A stretch of DNA of 64,000 bases from Excoecaria cochinchinensis (Eukaryota; Streptophyta; Magnoliopsida; Malpighiales; Euphorbiaceae): NCBI GenBank assembly GCA_947683425.1, contig CANTUQ010000070.1, positions 3,932,001-3,996,000 of the forward strand. The letters run 5' to 3'. The notes under the pieces are model-generated. The model had not been told where the DNA came from. It saw nothing but the letters and a program-made list of their open reading frames with translations, and did not search any database. Position numbers and translations under genes: made by a program. Below are positions 48,501 through 58,194 of this stretch, in pieces (the stretch's first letter is position 1; every line of letters begins with the position of its first letter).

Positions 48501-50110
48501 ATGGCGAGCTCCAGATCAAATGAAGATGCGACCCCTATGAATTTTGACCATGATGATGATGAACGTGCCAACCCAGGCACCTCCCAAGGTGGGGAAAGGC
48601 CCATTGGCTTCCCAATGGAGACCACCCCCCTTCCCGAAGCGAGCGATGCCGCCTTCAAGTATTCAGAGGACTCGCTCGTTACTGTCCGCGACATGCGCGT
48701 GATACTCGACGACTTCACCAAGGATATAGTTCAAAAGCTTCAAAAAGGCGAGATGCCTGATGTTTCCGAAAGAGTCCGTGGGGATTACCCCATGGACGAA
48801 GACTTTGGACAAAGAAGAAATAAAGGAATCACCATCGGCGAGCCAAGAGCTCGAAGCGGGGAAAAGCGTCGCATGGAGATGTCAGGATGCTACGACAAAG
48901 GTAAAGGAGTAGCGTCCTCAGGCAAAAACTCTTCTCGCCACCCCTCAGAGTCCTCCGCTTCCAGCGACGAGGACGATTCGTCTTTCTTGTGCACACTTAG
49001 CCGCTCTGCTTCCAGGAGTTCCCGTCAGGACCTCAGCTCAGCCCTCCTGAGCAAGGGAGACAAGTGGCTAAAACGGAAGTTTGAGCAGTTTGGGTTTACG
49101 GGTCCTAAAAGGAGCGCGCCCGAAGGAAGGCCCCCAAAAGCAAGGCCTCCCCATTCTGCAAAGAAATTATGGAGTTCGCGATGCCTCCCAAATGGAGAAA
49201 GTTCCGCATGGGTAAGTACACAGGCAACACTGACCCCACCATCCACATAGCTAAATTTTTGCTGAAAGTGCAGGCATGTAGCCGCGATGAAAGAGCCGTA
49301 TGCCGAATCTTCCCTAACATGCTTGGGGGGAGACCAGCGAGATGGTTTTGGCAGCTCCCCGAGGGATCGGTCACCTCTATATGGCAAATCAAAGAACTTA
49401 TGGCCGCACAATTTGGGACTGCAGCGGGCGTATCTGAGCCGGCTGTCGGCACAGATGGCTCTTACAGACAAGCCGATGAGAGCTTAAAGGATTATGTTGA
49501 TCGGCTCCAGACCGCTGTCGCGGAAATGAAGAGCTTAAGTGAGCAAATGGCGATGACCGCCCATTCGAAACGCTCTCCCGAGCGCCATTCGCCTCAGCGT
49601 GCATCGACAACAACTCCATTGGGTTTTTGTGACCTGATGGATTGGGCCGAACGGATCACCCGAAAAGGGGAAGCCAGGAGAACAGGCAGAGCCGGACCGG
49701 CTAGTATAATGAGCAGACTCCAGTACCCGGACGAACGCCCATTTATGAGAAGGAAAGTAGCCGACCGGCTCGGGAGTCCGCGACATAGAAGCAGTGAGAA
49801 GAGAACAGAAAGCGGATCTTCAAGAAGGATGAGGGATCTAACGCCTCAAGGCTTCACCCCGCTAAATACAAGACCCTCCAGAGTACTAGCGTGGATGGAA
49901 AAGAACCACCACACAATTAACTGGCCCAGGAGGATGTCAAACCGGAGCAGGCACAAGAGAAATGAAAGTCTGTATTGTGAATTCCACAAAGACGTTGGTC
50001 ACTCCACCGACGAGTGTAACTCACTGCTCAAGGAAATCGAGTACCTGATACAAAGAGGCGCTCTTCAAAGATTTGTCCGATCGGTCAGAGGGGCAAGTTC
50101 CTATAGATGA
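48501..50110 (+). pseudogene. gag polyprotein of element R, frameshifted
   Basis: The first frame runs from ATG 48501 (MASSRSNEDATPMNFDHDD) through an acidic, Ser-rich N-terminus. A one-base shift near 49162 moves the reading to a second frame holding the retrotransposon gag domain (KYTGNTDPTIHIAKFLLK, GGRPARWFWQLPEGSV, IWQIKELMAAQF) and a zinc-knuckle-like YCEFHKDVGHSTDEC. That frame ends at a stop at 50108-50110. Such gag proteins package element RNA. At least two lesions make this copy non-coding as a whole. Confidence 0.85.
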
Positions 50111-50199
50111 CCGAACCCTGAGCCCCGCTACAGCTCAGATGAGGATGAGGACGAGGAGCGACGGAATCCCCGAAGCGCCGGCCCAAGTAGGTCGAACGC

Positions 50200-50758
50200 A
50201 GGTACGATACTTGTTATTTCAGGAGGATCGGCCTACGTGGAGGAGCTCAATAAAAAGAAGAGGGGGAAGGGAGTATACCTCTCCCAGGAAGCCGAGCAGT
50301 CCATGCCTGTTACGGTGTCCAGCGAGGACGCCAAGGATATTATGCTTCCCCACGAGGACGCACTTATTATCAGGGCACGCATCAACAACTTTGATGTTAG
50401 GCGGATCCTGGTAAACAACGGCAGCGCCGTGAACGTGCTCACCCTGCAAGCATACAAGGCGATGGGACTGCCGATCGAAGGACTGAAGCCGAACGCCATG
50501 CCGCTGATCGGCCTAGGCAACGCCACCGTCCCTGTAGCTGGATCGGTTGAATTTTTCGTTGAGCTTGGACAGGAGGCGACGGTCCACACTTGTAAGGTAA
50601 ACTTTATGGTAATTGATTTAATATTTGCCTATAATGCCATCTTTGGCAGGCCCTTGCTCGTGCAAACAGGAGCCGTTACCAGTGTTCGATACATGGTGAT
50701 GAAGATTCCCACAGGGAATGGTGTTGCCATCGTAAGAGGGGACCAAAAAGCGTCCTGA
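50200..50758 (+). pseudogene. Retropepsin-like protease region of element R, active-site Asp lost
   Basis: Back in the second gag frame, GGSAYVEELNKKKR is followed by an aspartic protease fold: an IMLPHEDALIIRARI strand, RRILVNNGSAVNVL at the active-site loop, LPIEGLKPNAMPLIGLGN and FGRPLL. Functional relatives have Asp in the D-(T/S/G/N)-GS loop. Here Asn replaces it (GAC to AAC would explain this), so catalysis should be lost. No polymerase follows the stop at 50756-50758. Confidence 0.75.
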
Positions 50759-52053
50759 GAGGCCTACGTCACGATGATCAAGCAGCAAAAAGAAGCTTGT
50801 TAATCAAGCCCTATGGGTTAGAGGGCCGATGCGCCCCTAGACAACCCAAAGAGGATAAGCGCTATATAAGCGCGTACCCCCGGATAGACATAGCCTAAAG
50901 GCGCACGTCTCCGACTGCGCGAGCTCTCTCAATCTTTGTAATATTGTACCGGTCTCTCTTCATCAATAAAAGAAGTCTTTCACGGAATCTTCTTATTGTA
51001 ACGGCATCATCTGCCACGACTTTTACGCTAGACTCGATGCACATCCCGAGTTAAGAATGCAAAAGTCGAACTATTTTAATCGAATTCGATATGAGATAAC
51101 ACCTCAGAGCAATAAGCTCATTGCGCGCCCGACGTCCCATCCGATCTGGATCGCAAAAATGGTCAATCGGAGACGCACGGATCTATGAGATTCCGATCCA
51201 ACGCAGCTAATTTGATCAATGGCAGGCCACTTGCTCCTCGTTCGAATCTTTCGATGGGTGCAGCAACGCTCGATCTTCTCCCAAGCCTACATACTACGTC
51301 TAGCAGAAGGCAGGCCACCGCTCCCCGTTCGGATCCATCGACGGATGCGGCAACACTACGCGAGGCGGGTACTCACGCAACGACCCTAGGCTACCATGCA
51401 ATTTTATGCAACGGCCACAGGTCAACATGCGATATTCATGCAGTGACCCCAGGCCACCATGCAATTTTATGCAATGGCCACAGGTCAATATGCGATATTC
51501 ACGTAGCGACCCCAGGCCACCATGCAATTTTATGCAACGGCCACAGGTCAACATGCGATATTCACGCAGCGACCCCAGGCCACCATGCAATTTCATGCAA
51601 CGGCCACAGGTCAACATGCGATACTTACGCAGCGGTCCCAAGCTAATATGCAATTTTATGCAGCGGCCACGGACCAATATGCGAATGAAGACCACGGCAT
51701 CGGACCTCGGGATTTTCGATTGATTCGCCGACTGCCTGACCCTTCCAAATTCAGGAAGTATACAAGGCTAGATTCTAGCTTCTTACAATTCAGGAAGTAT
51801 GTGCAAATTACGCAAATTATTTCCAAATTAATGCCATTAAGTCAATGTGTTAGATTATACTAACCACTTGGACATGCCATGAATGCAAAAAAAAAAAAAA
51901 AAAAACAAAACACAACAAACAAAAAACACAAACAAACATAGGAAGAAAGAAGGGGAGGAACTCTATTGAAAAAAGCTTTAAGTATATATATACAATTTAC
52001 AAAAATAATTACAGGAAGAGTTGCGAGGAAAAGAGTAAACTAGCAAGAAACTT
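50759..52053. other. Non-coding interior of element R
   Basis: This stretch lies between the sense protease region and the end of the antisense gene. It contains the 63-bp tandem repeat and an A-rich run (about 51890-51935). Where a polymerase gene would be expected, I see none. Confidence 0.7.
51384..51690 (+). repeat. 63-bp tandem repeat, about five units
   Basis: Units recur at an exact 63-base spacing: CAATTT begins at 51399, 51462, 51525, 51588 and 51651. Because 63 is a multiple of three and the units lack stops, several frames on both strands stay open with 21-residue periods. These frames are not taken as genes. Confidence 0.93.
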
Positions 52054-54711
52054 CTACGTCTCTATGTCTACAAAATTTTCGCAGCCAGGAGGATCAGCGA
52101 TCTGTACAACGTCCTGCTTGGCGGTGGCTTGAGAAGGGTCAGAGGCACGGACAACAGCTCCCGTTCCCCCTTCAGAGACAGGCCCCCCTGAAGGAAGGAC
52201 CGTCAGATCAGAGGAAGGCCCCTCGAAAGGAAGCTCATTATACCCGTCCCCGGGCGGTGGCGGTATAAAAGGATTGGTTTCGGGTGGAGGAGGGATAACG
52301 GGCTCGTTCCCCGGACGGACCTCCGAACTAGTCCCGGGAGGAGAGAATCCCGTGCTTGGGCATTCGGAGGTTATACCCTCTTCAGGAGCACTGTCCTCTT
52401 CGTCACTTACTGGTGGATCGGGCAGTGCAGCTGGGTTGTTCATCCATTCAAAGTCGACGTCCGGAAAGAGCCTCTCGGCCTCATAAACCAGACGCCCGAG
52501 CACCTGCGCCTGAGCCTCAGCAAGTTCATCAAGTAGATGCTCCCTCTGGTCAGAAACTTCCTCCTCAAGCTTCCTAGCCCAGGAATTCTCTTTCTCCCCT
52601 AAGGAAAGCTTCAAAGACTCCACCTCCCCATGCGCCTGATCGACCTCTGCTTTCAACCTGGTGTTCTTGGCAGCCAGATCCTTGCATTCAGCATCTAACC
52701 TGGTTGCGTCCGCCTCGAAATGCCAATATTGAGCAACCTCAGCAGCCAGACGCGCGGTCTCCCCCTTCAGTTTTTCCACCTCCCCCTGTCGAGCCTTAAG
52801 CTCTTGGGACTTTTGATGGACCTCCTTCCTCAAGGCCACCGTCTCCGAGTGGGAAGCTTCGGACCGCTTCCTCACCTCCAGCACCTCGTCCCGAAGGGAG
52901 GAAACCTCTTCTTGGGCAGCCCGAGCCGCCTCACGATGGGCAAGAGCCTCCGCCCTAGCATTGGCTCCTTCCTCGGCTTTCGCCCACCAAGTGTCGGCCA
53001 TCAGGGCGACCCGTTGGGACCTCCTGGCTACCTGGAAAGAGGGAAAGAGAAGACATATAAGGGACACTGAGAAAAGAGGAGATCCGAAAAGATAGAAGGT
53101 GAGGCTTACGTCCATTAGCTGGTGGCTTATAGCCTGCGTCTCTCGGTAGAGTTGACGGATATCCCCAACCTCCCTGCGGTCCTCATCCTGAAGGAGACCC
53201 CGGCAAATGGGACCGGCCACCTGGTTGAGCGACCAATCGTCGCCAAAGTTTTCCCTCAGGAAGTCCCCGAAGAGAGCGAAACGCCTGCCGGACCACCTGG
53301 ACACGTCCCCTTGTTGGGTGCCTTTCTCCTTGGAGGTCACCCGAGCATCTGTTTCTGCCACCAGCTCGGTCACTCTTAGCCTGGCCCTCTCTTCCAGCTG
53401 CTGCTGAGCGATCATGTCCAGGTGCGTTGCCCTCTCCTGAGACATCTGCCTCAACGCCTGAATATCAGGAGGGCTCACCCCTCCAGGCACCTCCTCCTCC
53501 CCCTCGGGCTTGCCCCCCACTGTGTGCTCCCTACGAGAAACCCGAGCCGAAGGTTCGGGAACGATCGGGGTCTAATTAGGCAACGGAGCAGGAGGAGCAT
53601 GAGCCGATCCAGCAAGAGCAGCATGCATAGAAGCGGCGGCGAGCGGGGCAGCGGTAGTGGCAGGAGCTAAGGCCTCCCTCTGGGCCTCGATCTCGGCCTT
53701 TTTCCTAGCCGCGATCGAGGTTTTCTCTTTGGCTGCGGCCTCCCTTTGGGCTTGTGTCACGTACTTCCTCCTCTTGTGACCCGCCTTTGTCCCCTGAGCG
53801 TCCACCTGGGCCAACCTCTTAGAAGAGGCCCGATTGGCCAGCTCCTGCGCGGTGCTGTTTCCCTCGGCCATTTCGGCTGCAGCAAAAATACAAAAGATAA
53901 GTGCTCTCATCAAATATTTATTTTCAAATGATTAAATAAAATGCTTTATACTTATAAAATTGCGGCCAGGCCAGTCCTAACGCTCACGTTCGGCAGTTGC
54001 CCCTGCCTCGGCCCGGATCCCCTGGAGCGATTCCAGCAGCTCCCTGGACTCATAAGGACCTCTCTTCCGAGCCACCTCATCCATCAGCTTTTGGATGTCG
54101 GCATAATAAAGCAATTGCCCGACGGCTTGGTCCTTCAAAAGCCTCATCCCAACCGACCGGGCGAGACTTACCCCAAAGCCGCCCTTCCTCCCCACCAAGA
54201 AGTACCTTTCGCAGAAACCCTTCATCGAGGTGGGGATGTTGATCAGCTTTTTCTTTGGTCGGCTGGTGAAGAAGTACTCCGACCCGTCGCTCCGGCAGGA
54301 GATGTAAAAGAAATGTGTGAAAAGGTCGAGGGTCGGAGCCACTCCCTCGAGGAGGCACAGCACTTTAAAGCAACTCACTGACCGCTACCCGTTTGGGTGA
54401 AGCTCGTAGGGGGCGAGACCGTATCCTTCCATTACAGCGATCTCAAAGGCACCAAAGGGAAGTCGCATCCCGGCGTCGAGGCTCCATAAGTGGCAGATGA
54501 ACCACTCGCTGTCGTCCTCTATGAACGGCCCCACCCATACCGACATAGAATCTGGACAAGGCACCACCGATACATCCGATGGAAAACCATACTTGGAAGG
54601 AACCTCGGCCACCTCTTCCGCCGTTAAACGGGAGCATTGCTCAACCGCAGATTGGTTTCTATACCCATCCAATAAGGCTCTGCTCGGTGTCGTACTGCTG
54701 CTAGAAGCCAT
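52054..54711 (-). pseudogene. Antisense spliced gene in element R: PF04195-type domain plus coiled coil
   Basis: Exons on the minus strand: 53988-54711, 53110-53876 and 52054-53031. Donors are GTGAGC and GTAAGC, acceptors GCTGCAG and TTTCCAG, and the frame is kept. Exon 1 (MASSSSTTPSRALLDG...) holds the putative gypsy-type transposon domain (SKYGFPSDVSV, ICHLWSLDAGMRLPFG, GYGLAPYELHPNG, FFTSRPKKKL, YFLVGRKGGFGVS). Exon 2 is Ala/Lys-rich. Exon 3 is a long coiled coil (LRDEVLEVRKRSEASHSE, LKARQGEVEKLKGETARL) ending in an acidic, Pro-rich tail. Two in-frame TAG codons (54385-54387, where copy A has Trp, and 53572-53574) break this copy. The second intron (78 bp) has no stop and could be read through. 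The protein's function is unknown. Such genes are known inside plant LTR elements. Confidence 0.75.
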
Positions 54712-54942
54712 TTGAAGGAAAGGGAATGCAAGACAAGGAATAATAGAAGAATGGATGCGAAAAAATTGAAGGTAGAAGGCAAAGGAGGAAGAAGGAACTT
54801 ACTTACTTGGCGATGGAAGGTATTTCTGCAAAAAAGAAACTAAAAAGGGGGTTCGCTACAGCTCAACGGAAGACGAGAGGAAATTTTGGCAGAGCTTCGT
54901 TAAAGATTGCGAAAAATGGGAAGAGAGAGGATCAGAGAGAGC

Positions 54943-55006
54943 CTATTTATAGGCCTAGATCTCTGGAATATGCCGACGACCTCGCCACTAAAATGTTGCC
55001 ACGTGC
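54943..55006 (-). promoter_or_regulatory. TATA box and G-box upstream of the antisense gene, copy B
   Basis: CTATAAATAGG lies on the minus strand at 54943-54953, about 235 bases upstream of the antisense ATG at 54711. CCACGTGC is centred further upstream at 54999-55006. Both recur in copy A at equal relative positions although the surrounding sequence has diverged. Confidence 0.55.
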
Positions 55007-55220
55007 CAAATGTATTATGGCTCTGCAGAGAACGAAGCGTCGCCCTCAGTGCATGCACGACAATTAATGGGAAGACAGCTGTACGACAGGCGCGTCTTTT
55101 CGACTGACCGCCCCTTCAAATTTCAAAGTCCCGCCAACGGACACCCTCGGGTCGGAATGACTCAAGCGGCATTTCACCCGAACGGGACGGCAAAGGCAAC
55201 TTCATGCTCGGTCGGACCGG

Positions 55221-55237
55221 TTGAGGGGGGGGGCAAG
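55221..55237 (+). other. Polypurine tract of element R, copy B
   Basis: TTGAGGGGGGGGGCAAG lies immediately before the 3' LTR, as in copy A. Confidence 0.8.
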
Positions 55238-55695
55238 TGATAACACAGCAAATATCATCTGCTTTCAGGCCCATAGAGTCGGCCCAAACATTGGCAGGGC
55301 CCAAGGTCCACAAGGTAAAACAAACAGGCACGAGCCCCAAGGAGAACCGATCGGACGACGTGACATCCCATCCCATCAGCCGCCTGACACAAGGCAGTGC
55401 TCACCTCAACCTCCTGCTCGCTGTCACCTCGCCGGATACCTACTCTGACAATCAGAGATCACCCTTCTAGGCACTCAAGTGCCCCTCAACATCTCTTATA
55501 AATAGCCCAGTCAGCGATGGCCTCAGGTATGTAACCTTGAGCACTCTCTCTCTACAAGCTTTCTCTCTCTAAAGTTACTGACTTAAGTTTCGGAGTGCTT
55601 ACACCCGGTCCGACCGGGCATTATTCCTTTCAGGTCGCTCTCACCCGATCGGTCGTTTCCTCGCTCTCCAGATAAAGACAATTCAGGCTTTATCA
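55238..55695 (+). repeat. 3' LTR of element R, copy B
   Basis: The LTR is the same length (458 bp) as the 5' LTR, with about 5 percent difference by hand count. Its end TTTATCA is followed by the target duplication ATTTT. Confidence 0.95.
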
Positions 55696-55928
55696 ATTTT
55701 GTTGCTAATTTTTTCTTACATATTGATTTAGTAATTCTGCCCTTATTTTTTCTTAAGAATAATAATGATTATAATTGATGATATTTTGATTTTTTTTTAT
55801 GTTTTATATTTTTTTCAACATATAATTTATATTTATTATTTTATTATTGCAATAATTTTTTAAAATTGTAAGTAAAAAATATAGTATTATAATATGTACT
55901 AAAAATACTTTATCACGTGCATTTCTAG

Positions 55929-55931
<3 letters not shown>

Positions 55932-55996
<65 letters not shown>
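55932..55996. repeat. (TA)n microsatellite, about 32 units
   Basis: A long uninterrupted TA run. The Tyr-Ile-rich frame across it is not a gene. Confidence 0.95.
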
Positions 55997-55999
<3 letters not shown>

Positions 56000-56190
56000 A
56001 AGAAAGAGTTTCCATAAAAATAAAATAAAATAAAAATGAAAATTGAAAAATAAGGCATACCAAAGTCTTATAAATCTTTCCACTCGCCTTGGCCAACTAA
56101 TCTTGTTTTTGGGTGGCTAAGGTAAAAGAAATTTTTTGAGAAAAAGTGAAATTACGTGAAGTTTTATTGGAATTGTATATATATAGATAT

Positions 56191-56800
56191 AGGGTTGTGA
56201 AAAAGCGAACCGAAACCAAATGAATTTTGGTCCATTTGGTTCGGTTTTTTCGATTTTCGATTCGTTCGGTTCTAAACCAAAATAAAATTTCGGGTATTTC
56301 GGTTCAACTCAGTTCTTATAATTGTAAAACCGAAGGAATCGAACCGATTGAAGTTTGTTAAGCTCACACCTAAATATACACTATAGCTATATTTATTTGC
56401 ATGAATATTTTTTTAATTAAAGTATATTAAATGTATTATTAATAAAAATTTATGTTGTATTTATTTTTAATATATATTTTTTTAGTATAATTTTACTTAG
56501 TATTTATTAGGAAAATAATATGAAAAATTTATTTATGTTTTTTCCGTTTAGTTATTTTAAATGGTTTTATTTTGTTAAATATAAGTTAATTTAATTTATG
56601 AATCCATATAAGTTAAAAATATAAAAAAAAGCCTATATTTGTGAAGAAATGATTGGACCGAACTGAAATTATTTCGGTTTATTCGGTTTTGGTCTTAAAA
56701 ATTTCGGTACGCGGTTCGGTTCTAAAAATTTTTCAAGTTCGGTTTTTGATTTATTCGGTTCGGTCCAAAATCGAACCAAACCGACCATTTGCACACCCCT
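56191..56800. mobile_element. MITE-like element with GGTTCGGTT-type inverted ends
   Basis: The left end AGGGTTGTGAAAAAGC and the right end, reverse complement AGGGGTGTGCAAATGG, form terminal inverted repeats. Inside, repeated CGGTTCGGTT / AACCGAACC blocks extend the inverted symmetry on both sides of an AT-rich core. The flanks are (TA)-rich on both sides, so the target duplication cannot be fixed. The AGGGGTGTGCAAA end is widespread in plant hAT-like MITEs (from memory). Confidence 0.75.
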
Positions 56801-56892
56801 AATATATATAGTAATTGAAAGTCTTTTGCAGCTCAGATGGTAAATACAAACTGCAACACGTCACATGTCGCTGCATTTGATAACCACTAATA

Positions 56893-58190
56893 AGCCTTAG
56901 GCCTGGACTTAACAGGGACGCCTTGACTGAGTACCGCTCATGTTGGGCTTCAACCTAATCACAGTGGTCTTGGAACCGATACAGTTGGCAACTAAACTGC
57001 AACACATCACATGTCGCATGTTCAGACCTTGACAACTACGTATTTTTTGAATTAGATAATCATTTGTAAATAGAGATGATCACAGAGCGCGGTAGGACAG
57101 GGGCGGGGAATGGCTCCCCACCTACTGTCCCAACTAGGGGTGTGGATTTCCCGTCCTCTCCCCTGACAGAATTACGACGGAAAACTTCCCCCCATCCCCA
57201 CCCTAGTGGGGATCTCTGGCCCGATGCAAACTTAACTATTTTTTTCAATAAATTCAATAAAATATAATCTTATGAATTACCAATTCAAGTAAAAAAAAAA
57301 TAAAATGTTGAATGTACCTGCAAAATTTTGGAGATTTCCTTTCAAGTGTTCTCAATCTCTTCAATTTTTCAAAAATATAATCAAAACTTCAAGCTAGAGA
57401 ATGAAAGATGGCTCACATCTCAATTTATGAATTGATACACCCAAATAGAACCAAATTACAAAGCACTAAAGCTAAAAATGAGAGAAAACGAGAGATATTT
57501 ACTAACATCCTACAAATTTAAGGGGTATTTTGTAGAATTTTATATTTTTCTCTAACTTAAAATTGATAGATAAAGACAAAAGGTATCCACTGTGGATGCA
57601 GGACCAGCATTAGGGGGGCGGCGTCCACTGTGAGTGAGAGAGAGATGGGGGCGGCGACGACTAAGATGCAGATTCAGCGAGATGGGGGCGGTGACTGAAA
57701 AATGGAAGCCGAGAAGGGCAATTGGCGGTGGAGAGTTGGAGTGAATGAGAGTGAGAGTGAGAGTGAGAGGAACATAATGGAATCCTGCGGCTGTTTCGTT
57801 CGTGGGTTTAGTTTGGGGCAAGAAAGGGGAAAATTGAAAAGGAATGAAATAAATTTAATATATATATATATAAAATAAAATGATGATTTTTTTAGGGTTA
57901 GGGATCCGCGCTGGGCAGATATCACGTTTCCCGTCCTCACCCTGAATTCAAAGGTAGGAATTTTTTTTTTCTATCCCCGCCGGAAAAAACTCGAGAATTT
58001 CCTGCCCCTTTTAGATCAAGTTCCTACCGAAGTCAGGTATTCTCTGCCCCACGACTATTCCTACTTGTAAACCTTAGGCGTGGACCTAGCACGTATGCCT
58101 TGACTGAGGACCGCTTATGTTGGTCTTGGGCCTAGGCTTTGACCTAATCCCTATGGTCCTTGAACTGATATGGTTAGCAACCAACCAGTG
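56893..58190. repeat. Pair of roughly 110-bp direct repeats flanking a GC-rich insert
   Basis: The segment at 56893-57000 (CCTTAGGCCTGGACTTA... GACTGAGTACCGCTCATGTTGG) recurs at 58074-58190 (CCTTAGGCGTGGACCTA... GACTGAGGACCGCTTATGTTGG) in the same orientation. Between them, 57060-58060 has ends rich in CCCC/GGGG (GGGGCGGGGAATGG at the left, TTCCTGCCCCTTTTAG at the right) that look like diverged inverted repeats of a small DNA transposon. No gene is seen. The short frames at 57552-57940 and 57060-57267 are not convincing. Confidence 0.6.
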
Positions 58191-58194
58191 AAAC

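Larger units (their letters stand above)
48021..55695 (+). mobile_element. Complete LTR retrotransposon R (copy B): gag-protease remnant plus antisense gene, no polymerase
   Basis: Two 458-bp LTRs (48021-48478 and 55238-55695) frame 6.76 kb. ATTTT flanks both sides (48016-48020 and 55696-55700), a perfect 5-bp target duplication. A primer-binding-like TGGTGCTTTCATTGAGAG follows the 5' LTR and a polypurine tract precedes the 3' LTR. The sense strand codes only for gag and a retropepsin-like region. I find no reverse transcriptase, RNase H or integrase. The antisense strand carries a spliced gene at 52054-54711. The LTRs differ at about 25 of 458 positions by my hand count, mostly transitions. 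The gag points to the Ty3 superfamily. The element is non-autonomous (TR-GAG or LARD-like). Confidence 0.93.

Noticed and set aside
51384..51690. Possible CRISPR-like array
   Set aside because: The units are contiguous and similar over their full length, with no unique spacers, and the genome is that of a plant.
51185..51863. Several periodic open frames on both strands
   Set aside because: The 63-bp unit is divisible by three and lacks stops, so open frames arise automatically. No start context or domain supports a gene.
53032..53109. Hydrophobic segment FYLFGSPLFSVSLICLLF in the antisense protein, as a membrane helix
   Set aside because: It is bounded by a GTAAGC donor and a TTTCCAG acceptor and separates two coiled-coil-compatible parts, so it is better read as a stop-free intron.
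57552..57940. Leu/Ser-rich minus-strand frames resembling a signal peptide
   Set aside because: The region is the interior of a probable small transposon. No conserved motif is present and the frames are short.
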